DNA of 64,000 nt from contig NC_089193.1 of assembly GCF_947507565.1 (NCBI RefSeq), forward strand, positions 1,484,325 through 1,548,324, in the 5' to 3' direction. The position numbers and the translations under genes were made by a program. The stretch comes from Oscarella lobularis. Lineage: Eukaryota > Porifera > Homoscleromorpha > Homosclerophorida > Oscarellidae. Under the pieces are notes generated by a model that saw nothing but the letters and a program-made list of their open reading frames with translations, had not been told where the DNA came from and did no database searches. Of this stretch, positions 56,469 through 64,000 are shown one piece after another. The number at the start of each line of letters is the position of its first letter. The first letter of the stretch is position 1.

Positions 56469-59400
56469 CTAGTTGTCGTCGTCTTTCTTCTCTTCCTTGA
56501 CCTCAGTCTGGGTCTCGTCCTTGGGATCTACGTAAACACGGCGAGCTCATCGTTTAAAATAGAACTACTATATATCTCCCCATATCGTAGATATTTTAAT
56601 TTATTTGCTTACCTGTTTTTGGGTCTTCTTTTGGTTCTTCTTTCTCTCCTTCAGTTTTTTCTGCTTCAGCAGCTTCTTCCTTGGGTTCATCGCTTCCTTC
56701 TCTTTCTTCCACTTTATCAGCTTTATCTTCCGCTTTATCCGCTTTATCTTCTCCAACATCTCCTCCTCCGACCTCTTCTTCTTCCTCTTGCAGCAGCGTT
56801 TTGATTATAGATTCCGCGTGTTCTGCAGTCGAACTGCCATGCACCGCATTTCTCATCTTATCGACGCCAAAAATTGCCCTCAACCTAAACGAAGTCAAAG
56901 GATATACATATATATACATCAAAAAACTACTTACGAGTCTGGCTGAGCGTCCTTTGCTTCAGCTGGGTCCGTAGGCCCAATCATAGCCCTCCACCCAGTA
57001 ATCGCGTCGCGACGAGATAGGACCATAAATAAAGAGGGGCCCCTTGGGAAACAAGAGCCAGTGAGAAAAAGCTCTTCCTTTCTATTTCAACGATTCTACT
57101 AACTCGCTCATGTATTCGGTGAGATCATTGAAAAATTCCTTGTCTTTGTGCTGAGAGTAAAACTGTTCAGCCAAATCTTTTGTTAGATGTTTCTCCTTCT
57201 GCAAAGCCACGTCGAACCCGGCCTCTCTGATTTTCTCCACTATCGATTCTAGCAACACAAAGAAACGCAATTAAAAACGAGGTTTCAAAACTGACGAAGA
57301 ACAGGCAGCAAGCAACAAGCAAAAAGAAGAAGTCAAGCATTCACCTCCTAAATTAATCAAAACCAACGTGAAATATTCGTCGCTACATTCCACTAATTGC
57401 TCTAATCTATTCAATAACTGACCTCTCTCTTTGATGGCTTCGGGTTTGATGACTGCGACCGTCTTTTCCATAGGGAAAAAATAGTCCAATTCCTTTTCCG
57501 CGTTCTCCGTCGAATCAGCTCCGTGAACGGAATTAAAGGAGCCGTCCGGATTACTGAATTGAGCCCTCAAGCTAATACATTGTACGGTATAAATGTGCCA
57601 AGGAAGTGCGATTGTGAGAATTACGAATCAGGCGCTTCTTCTTTTGCCTGGTCAAGGTCTTTTGGACCGATCATCTCTCGCCACTTCTCCACGGCGTCTT
57701 CGTGAGCCAAACCCAAGGCCAAGACGGGACCACTAAATTAGAGAATAAAATATGATTAGTGTATCAATATTGAACTGTGTAGTGAGAGAGACCTTGTCAT
57801 GTGGCCTTGGAATTCTGGAAACCAGTCCTTGTCTTTATGTTGACTGTAGAATTCCTCCACCATTTCCGGAGTCAATTGCATTTCCTTTTCCAACGCAATC
57901 ACGAATCCCGCCTCCTTTATTTTCGAAATGATCTCGCCTGAATACAAAAAAAGAGTCCCGAAACAACGGCTGTTACTACGTTGAGACCGGATCACCTCTG
58001 TGATCTCGTGCGGCGTCGGGACGAATTAACGCAAACGTCTTCTGAACGACGGGCTCTCTCCCAGCGACCCACGGCGCTCGAAAGTTAGGAAAAAAGAACG
58101 CAAGCTCTCTGTGGGAAAAACACCAGTCAAATAATTTAAAAGAGCGCGGAGTGCTTTACCTGGCTGCACTTTCTGACGAATCACAAGCGTGCACCGCATT
58201 CTCAATATTGTCTTTACCGTACATAGCACGAAGGCTAGATAAAATGAAAAGTGTACATTAGGATTATCCTAACGTTAGTATGAGACTTCGGCTTACGTAT
58301 CTGGCGCCTCTTGCCGGGCTGATTCGGAGTCCGTAGGCCCTATTAGAGATCTCAATTCCGGAATAGCATTTTCTCCCGTCTCTCCCTTCGTTAGTATGAG
58401 AACATGACATGGACCACTGAAAAAAATTGCGAGACAACGGAATCTCTTATTTTTTTCTTTACCTGCTCATGAATTCAAGTAGTTGTTCGAATGAGTCGGA
58501 GCCCTGGTGCTGGCTGTAGAATTTCTCGACTTCTTCGCGGGTTAGAATGCGTTCTTCGTGAGCCAACACTTCGAGACCGCGAGCCGCTACCTACGAGAAA
58601 AATAAAATAAAATAATAGCAATGAGATATTTGTATGACGTTGCCTTTTCCAAGATTTCGTCCACGAGTCCCTTAGCCACGGCGTCCGGTTTTATTATCGC
58701 TACCGTGACCTCCTTACGTTGTGGAGACGCTGAGAGAATCAACGTATAATATAAAGACTTGGGCTCTTAGGATTAATCATACGCGTCTTTTCTTTCTCCT
58801 CTTCGTTCTCTATTTCCACGTCTTTCGCTTCGGCAGCCATAATAACTTCATCAATAAACTAAAAAGGAATTAATTGACAATGTTCTCTAGTAACAGCCTA
58901 TGTTTCTAATACTACTTTACGTACTTCCTCTCTTTCTTCATTTCCATCTATGATCTTATGCTCGCGCTCCAGCAAATTCGTGATCGTTTTCTGAAGAAGC
59001 GGTCCATTGGAGCCTCGTACGACGCCCTGAAGAAGCCCGCCCTAGAATATAAACTAGATAGGAAACTCTCCACGTCGATTTTTTAATAACTTTACCCCCC
59101 AAAAGAGAAATGTTGGCTGAGATTTATTTCGATACTTTTCCAGACTATCTATCACGTCCGCTTCGGCCTTTTTTTGACAGTAAAAAACGCTGGTTTTAGC
59201 GTTTTCTCGGCTTACCGTTGCGAATTTTAGCAGATCGTCGCCGAGTTCGTTCTTGATGCGACGAAAAAGACCTAGGACGGCTTTGCACGGTCCGCACCAA
59301 GTCGAATACACGTCGACGACTGAAAGAAAGTGCGTGGAAGTCGAGTTTTCGCTTGTAACGGTCTGTTTACCTTGTAGCCCGGATGAGGCCATGTAGTCGT

Positions 59401-59503
59401 CCCACTGTTCTTGGCTGTTTAGCGCCGACTGCACATTCAAAAGTGAGATGGAGACGTAAAAACTTGATGTCGATACCTGAAGTTGAATTTGCTTGGGCGG
59501 CAT
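56469..59503 (-). CDS. NME8: Thioredoxin domain plus three NDK domains (NME8/TXNDC3-type axonemal protein)
   Basis: 653 aa, 18 exons (minus) from 59477-59503 down to 56469-56527; all junctions keep phase. Residues ~1-125 form a thioredoxin domain with intact WCGPC (VVDVYSTWCGPCKAV). Three nucleoside-diphosphate-kinase domains follow, beginning VTVAIIKPDAVAKG, TFALIRPDAARD and TVAVIKPEAIKER. Each keeps the active-site His context (NAVHACDSSE, NSVHGADSTEN, NAVHGSSTAEH). A Lys/Glu-rich acidic tail (exons 17-18) ends DDDN. The family is linked to outer/inner dynein arms and sperm tails. The intron after exon 7 starts GC (gcaacg at 58643 downward). Human NME8 is ~588 aa; the longer length here is mostly the tail. 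NME9 is a shorter paralogue, so the symbol is by architecture. Confidence 0.93.
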
Positions 59504-59687
59504 CGTGAAGAAAAAGGGGAAAAGGGTCTCACACGTTTCCCAGGGAATCCAGTAGCGCACGTTGACCAGAACTCTCCCGAATGTGACGTCACTTGAGTAA
59601 AAAAACGGATCGTTCGGAGCGTTATAAGCCGTTTTCGTTTTCCACATCCTGTTCTGCGTCGATTCGTTGTCCGCGTCAATTTGCTCG
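59504..59687. promoter_or_regulatory. Divergent region NME8 / ZIP-A
   Basis: 184 bp between head-to-head start codons. Contains TGACGTCA (CRE-like palindrome, 59583-59590) about 100 bp before the ZIP-A ATG and 80 bp from the NME8 ATG. Element seen; use inferred. Confidence 0.45.
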
Positions 59688-60751
59688 ATGGACGAGACAG
59701 AAGCGAAAATCCTGTCTCTGTTTCTACTTCTCGGACTTAGCCTACTCATCGGCATCCTGCCTCTCTTCTTCAGGCGAGTCTTCCTCAAGCCGCGAATGCG
59801 AACCGTTCTAGACTTCTTGGGATGCTTGGCAGGCAAGTTTCTAGTTTCCGTTCTGTACTCGATCACTGGCTCCTTTTATTTACCGGTATAGGTGGCGTTT
59901 TCCTCGGCACGGGACTTCTTCACTTGATCCCCGAAAGTAGCGAAAAGTTTGAGTCCTATAATAATAAGAACGGCAGCACCCACGTCGATTATCCGGTCAC
60001 AGAATTGTGCATTGGGCTCGGATTCATATTCGTCTTCTTGCTGGAGCAAGGAATTGCCCTGTGTCAACCGGATTCATCCGCCGAAAATGCGGAAAACTTT
60101 TCGATGGAGAAAAAAGAGGTGGATATCTCGGGAGAGAAGGACGATCCAAAAAATACGTACGGAACCACCAGTGACACGGCTCAAATTGTCGACGCAGACT
60201 CGACGAAAGGCAAGGAGGAAGTGGGGGAGGAAGTGGTGAATCCAAGTCTCAAGGATATCATATTGTTTCTCGTTTTATATCTGCACGGAATTTTCGAAGG
60301 GCTCGCGCTCGGACTGCTGGATAGCGTTGCCAAGGTTCTCGCTCTCCTCTTTGGCGTTGCCGTGCACAAGGCCGTCATACTGGCGTCGCTCGTCATTCAA
60401 CTCGTCAAGAAGAACGTCAAGAAGACGAAGTCGCTTTTGTTGATTGGCATCTTCAGCGCCGTCACTCCGCTTGGCATCATCGTGGGAATAGTGATGGACG
60501 TCACTGGGAACAAGGAGACTCCAGAGGGCGAGCTTGCTTCCGGGATTCTGGGCGCGTTTGCAACTGGAACTCTATTCTACGTCATCTTCATGGAAATATT
60601 ACCGGAAGCGCTGAAATCTCAATCCTATTCCTTTCGAAAGGGGCTCTTTGTCTTGCTGGGCTTTGCCGTCATAGCGCTTCTCACTCTTATACCAGATCAC
60701 GAAGACGACGGCCATGCAGTGACCTGTAACGTAACGAATAGCACAGGCTAG
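59688..60751 (+). CDS. ZIP zinc transporter, paralogue A (SLC39A1/2/3 subfamily)
   Basis: 334 aa in two exons (59688-59832, 59892-60751). Eight hydrophobic helices with the ZIP-II signature HGIFEGLALGLLDS in TM4 and VAVHKAVILASLV in TM5, and TPLGIIVGIVMDVTG, FATGTLFYVIFMEILPEAL later. The cytoplasmic loop between TM3 and TM4 is acidic and His-poor, unlike its two neighbours. Imports Zn2+ (and related metals) into the cytosol. The single intron begins with a strong GC donor (AG|gcaagt at 59833). First of three same-strand tandem copies. Confidence 0.93.
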
Positions 60752-60944
60752 CTTTACTGTTTTTTATACACAATACAAACCTTTTTTTGGTCCCAAAATC
60801 AAAGGCGTCTCGCAGCCGTGGTTTCACCCAATCAAATCCACGACGACACCGGATATTCAAATGATGATGTCATGTCCTTTTGGACACCCAAGGGGGATGC
60901 CTTACATTCCACGAGATAGCGCCTCTACGCGTTACTATAGGACA

Positions 60945-61934
60945 ATGGACGCGACCGAAGCGAAGCTCCTCTCCCTCTTTCTCCTCCTCGGTATCAGCCT
61001 CATTATCGGCTGTATTCCTCTCTTCTTCCGTAGCATCTTCCGTCGCAAGCGAATCCAAACGATTCTCGACTACTCGTCTTGTCTCGCCGCGGGAATTTTT
61101 ATCGGTACCGGCCTCCTTCATCTACTACCGGAGATCGACGAGAAGTTCGTCGACTACTACGCATCGCTCGACGGCGGCAAGCCCGATTATCCTTACATGT
61201 ATCTCTGCATCGGAATTGGCTTTCTCGTCGTTTTTCTTCTCGAGCACAGCATCGTCGCTTGTCGAACGAAAACGACGCTAGTGGGAGGACACGAGCACGC
61301 CGCCGCCGCCGCCGCCGCCGGAGAGTGCGACTCCGAGCGAAAATCGAGTGACGGCGACGACGATGCGACGCCTATCGATCCGACTTTCAAGGAAATTCTG
61401 CTCTTCACCGTCATGTATCTTCACGCGATATTCGAAGGTCTCGCTCTGGGACTTCTCGACGAGGTTTCCGATATATTGGGGCTTCTTCTCGCCGTGACGA
61501 TACACAAGTCCGTCATATTGGCGACGCTCGTCGTTCAGCTCGTCACGAAGAACGTCAAGACGTCCAAATCGCTCCTTCTTGTCATCATATTCTCGGTCGT
61601 GGCCCCGGCGGGGATTGTGATCGGAATTGTCATGGACGTTACGGGAAGTCGCGAGACTGAGGGCGGCGTCTTGGCAACGGGGATCATGAGCGCTTTCGCG
61701 ACGGGAACGCTCTTTTTCGTCGTCTTCATGGAGATTCTTCCCGAGGGATTTCGCTCCGGAAAGTCGCCTTTCTTCAGGGCCTTGGTCGTTGTGGGCGGTT
61801 TCGTTCTCATCGCTCTGCTGTCAATTATTCCAGAGCACCACCATCACGAGCACGAGTCTCACGGTGCTTGCGGTAACAATACCGCGGGATTGCTCGCTGG
61901 AAATTCGACCGATCACGATGACCACGATCACTAG
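60945..61934 (+). CDS. ZIP zinc transporter, paralogue B
   Basis: 329 aa, no intron. Start chosen at MDATEAKLLSLFLLLG by alignment with the other two copies; an upstream in-frame ATG at 60861 would add 28 residues. Signature HAIFEGLALGLLDE and VTIHKSVILATLV; FATGTLFFVVFMEILPEGF. The loop has HEH followed by poly-Ala, and the C-terminus is His-rich (EHHHHEHESHG, DHDDHDH), probable zinc-binding sites. The intron of copy A is absent at the same position, so it was lost here or gained in A. Confidence 0.93.
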   Translation: MDATEAKLLSLFLLLGISLIIGCIPLFFRSIFRRKRIQTILDYSSCLAAGIFIGTGLLHLLPEIDEKFVDYYASLDGGKPDYPYMYLCIGIGFLVVFLLEHSIVACRTKTTLVGGHEHAAAAAAAGECDSERKSSDGDDDATPIDPTFKEILLFTVMYLHAIFEGLALGLLDEVSDILGLLLAVTIHKSVILATLVVQLVTKNVKTSKSLLLVIIFSVVAPAGIVIGIVMDVTGSRETEGGVLATGIMSAFATGTLFFVVFMEILPEGFRSGKSPFFRALVVVGGFVLIALLSIIPEHHHHEHESHGACGNNTAGLLAGNSTDHDDHDH

Positions 61935-62400
61935 AAGAGGAAACACCAAGTTCTCTCCACACCCAACGTTGGAAAACGTTTTATTTGTCGATTGTTTTTG
62001 CACCATCGTACCAGCAGTGGTCTGGTCTTGTACCTATAACAATAGCACGCCATTTGAAAGTGCAGACCCCACCCAAATTCAAGGATTTCATGTTAGTGAC
62101 CCTGCATATTAGGAACCCCATCCTTTAGAGAACTAACTATACTCGCCTACCGTGGCATTCAACAACGTAGAATTTACAAACGTGAATGGCTTTTCTTAGC
62201 TTACTTTTACTTGAGCAAAATCAATAATCTCTAGCCCCTCTAAGAGCGATCGTGCATCGAACAGCCGAGCGTCATGCTGTGTTCCATTTTGCAGATGACA
62301 CCTTTCAGTCCAATAACAAAACGTTGAATTAGCATTCGTACTAGCGCCTATAGCACACAAACCTCGACCCCACTCACCACTTGACGTCCCCCTCCCAAAA
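61935..62400. other. Intergenic ZIP-B/ZIP-C
   Basis: 466 bp holding the 3' UTR of copy B and promoter of copy C. No exon found. Confidence 0.5.
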
Positions 62401-63561
62401 ATGGACGCCACCGACGCAAAGCTCGTCGCGCTCTTCGTTCTCTTCGGCTCGAGCCTCATAGCCGGTCTCTTTCCGTTCTTCTTCCGCAAACTATTCAGCC
62501 GCCAGAATCCAAAGGTCCAAGTCGTCTTGGACTACACGTCGTGCATCGCCGCTGGAATCTTTCTCGGCACCGGCATCATGCACTTGCTACCCGAAGTCGA
62601 TCACAACTTCGCCGACTACTACGCAACCCAAGAGGGCGAACCGCCCAATTACCCGTTCAGGGAGCTCTACATTGGCATCGGCTTTCTCGCCATATTCCTA
62701 CTCGAATACGCGATGATTTCGTGTCGCAAGCGCACGGCGACCGAATGGGACGACGTCCTCACGGCGGGCCACGAGCATCCCCACGATCGCAAGCACAAGC
62801 ACGACGACAATAACGACGATTTTCACAAACACAAGTTGGAAAGCGAGGGCGTGGCCAACGACGAGCCAGTCGTGAAATTTCAACAACCCGGCGGCGGCGA
62901 CGGCGACGACGAGGAGGAGGAGAAGAAGGAAAGCAAAGTGATAATAGACGAGAAGAAGAATGGAGGCGAGCTGGAGGGGGACACGCCCCCGCCGATGGTC
63001 GATCCTTCGTTTCGCGATTTTCTTCTCTTCATGGTTCTCTACGTTCATTCGATATTCGAAGGACTCGCCAACGGTCTTCTCAGCGAAACGACGGCCATCT
63101 ATAGTTTTCTTTTCGCCATTATCGCTCACAAGCTCGTCATTCTCGCGACGCTTTCCATACAGCTCGTCGCGAAGAACGTCAAGTTGTCGAAAGCGTTTAT
63201 TCTCGTCTTCATCTTCTCCGTCATGTCGCCGATCGGCGTCGCGATCGGCATCGTCATGGATAAGACGGGTACGCAGGAGAGCGATAGCGGTCTTTATGCG
63301 ACGGCGATTTTGAACGCTTTTTCGACGGGAACTCTGATCTACGTCGTCGTAATGGAAATGATCCCGGACGTCTTTCATTCCGGGAAATCGCCGTTCAAGA
63401 GGGCCGTTGCCGTGACGCTCGGATTCGCTTTCATGGCCTGTCTCATGATGGTGCCGCACGACCACGGGCACGCTCATGGAGACAACGGGTGCAATGCCAC
63501 TGAAATGGCAACAGATTCCTCGGGTCATGCTCATGGAGGAGATCACGGTCATTCTCACTAG
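62401..63561 (+). CDS. ZIP zinc transporter, paralogue C
   Basis: 386 aa, single exon. Same fold and opening as copies A and B (MDATDAKLVALFVLFG). The TM4 signature is altered to HSIFEGLANGLLSE and TM5 is IIAHKLVILATLS. The TM3-TM4 loop is about 50 residues longer and very His/Asp-rich (HEHPHDRKHKHDDNNDDFH), and the tail has HDHGHAHGD and HAHGGDHGHSH. The extended His loop suggests metal sensing or regulated turnover. Confidence 0.93.
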   Translation: MDATDAKLVALFVLFGSSLIAGLFPFFFRKLFSRQNPKVQVVLDYTSCIAAGIFLGTGIMHLLPEVDHNFADYYATQEGEPPNYPFRELYIGIGFLAIFLLEYAMISCRKRTATEWDDVLTAGHEHPHDRKHKHDDNNDDFHKHKLESEGVANDEPVVKFQQPGGGDGDDEEEEKKESKVIIDEKKNGGELEGDTPPPMVDPSFRDFLLFMVLYVHSIFEGLANGLLSETTAIYSFLFAIIAHKLVILATLSIQLVAKNVKLSKAFILVFIFSVMSPIGVAIGIVMDKTGTQESDSGLYATAILNAFSTGTLIYVVVMEMIPDVFHSGKSPFKRAVAVTLGFAFMACLMMVPHDHGHAHGDNGCNATEMATDSSGHAHGGDHGHSH

Positions 63562-63813
63562 ACAGAGAAAAGAAAGAAGCTGTCTTTGGAAGCACTGTTA
63601 ACTGCATCTTTTTGTTTGCCAAGTCTGTGCGTGTTTTTTTCTGCATGTTAGTTTGATTGTGCCCAGTTCCGTCTCCGTAGCAAATATATGGTAAGCTCGT
63701 TTGATCACACGATCACTTCCACTATGTATTCAATACTCACTACTAATACACATTCATACACACAGAAAAAGAAATGAAAACCCTTGACGAACGCACACAG
63801 AGTCTAACCTCGA
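63562..63813. other. Convergent 3' region
   Basis: 252 bp between the ZIP-C stop and the tetraspanin stop; AT-rich, no exon. Confidence 0.5.
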
Positions 63814-63967
63814 TCAGTAGTACGCCTCCTCCTGTCTTTTGATACTGGACACAAGAGCACATCCACAGCCAATTGCAAATATCTGCAGCACGGCGATACT
63901 ACACGCAATGGACGCTATCAATATCAAATTGCTCTTTGTCCACTCCAAAATCGCGTCGAAACACCCC
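63814..63967 (-). CDS. Tetraspanin, last exon only
   Basis: Final ~51 residues of a tetraspanin on the minus strand. The end of the large extracellular loop (GCFDAILEWTKSN, with the conserved Gly-Cys) is followed by TM4 (LILIASIACSIAVLQIFAIG) and a short tail (CALVSSIKRQEEAYY) whose terminal Tyr pair could be a YxxY-like sorting signal. The acceptor (tag, minus) is at 63968-63970; the rest of the gene lies beyond the right edge. Confidence 0.85.
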
Positions 63968-64000
63968 CTACTCCAAATGTGAGCGTTATCCAATTCGTTA

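Overview
The window reads as nuclear DNA of a small-genome metazoan. Nearly every gene is split by GT-AG introns of about 45-60 bp, intergenic gaps are often 50-500 bp, and coding DNA favours C/G-ending codons. The gene set is animal (RAS, G-protein gamma, THSD7, A1CF/RBM47-type RNA-binding protein, BET1, NCAPD3, motile-cilium genes RSPH14 and NME8-type). A compact genome carrying a class C GPCR fused to a tyrosine kinase points to a sponge, possibly a homoscleromorph; that placement is inference.

Layout: 1-1236 end of TRMT6; 1379-6339 THSD7-like TSP1 receptor; 6505-7014 BET1 (minus), back to back with NCAPD3 (7066-13078), whose intron 13 holds a 48-bp hairpin repeat array; 13169-14241 DCPS (minus), back to back with RSPH14 (14292-15759); 15891-17409 BAR/Pil1-like protein (minus), divergent from an A1CF/RBM46/47-like gene (17863-20540); 21017-22470 DFR-like reductase (minus) with a decayed tandem copy upstream; 23138-27201 class C GPCR-tyrosine kinase fusion; 27539-30627 CNOT4; 30955-34588 membrane-anchored insulin-degrading-enzyme relative; 34850-36272 3beta-HSD-type SDR (minus, first exon not found); 36778-37077 small one-TM protein (minus); 37998-39063 RAS; 39397-39652 G gamma; 39845-48276 AATF, whose third intron (6.7 kb) is almost entirely satellite DNA; 48388-49375 VDAC; 49376-52581 repeat-rich region with no convincing gene; 52582-53799 unknown 300-aa protein (minus); 54072-56366 SLC8B1/NCLX (minus); 56469-59503 NME8-type thioredoxin/NDK protein (minus); 59688-63561 three tandem ZIP zinc transporters; 63814-63967 last exon of a tetraspanin (minus).

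The neighbours do not form one pathway. They are single animal housekeeping and signalling genes, with four closely spaced head-to-head pairs that probably share promoters. RAS and G gamma lie next to each other, and the receptor-kinase fusion is 11 kb upstream. Exon models below were built by hand from splice signals, reading phase and remembered family sequences; nearly every junction keeps phase, but none is transcript-verified.
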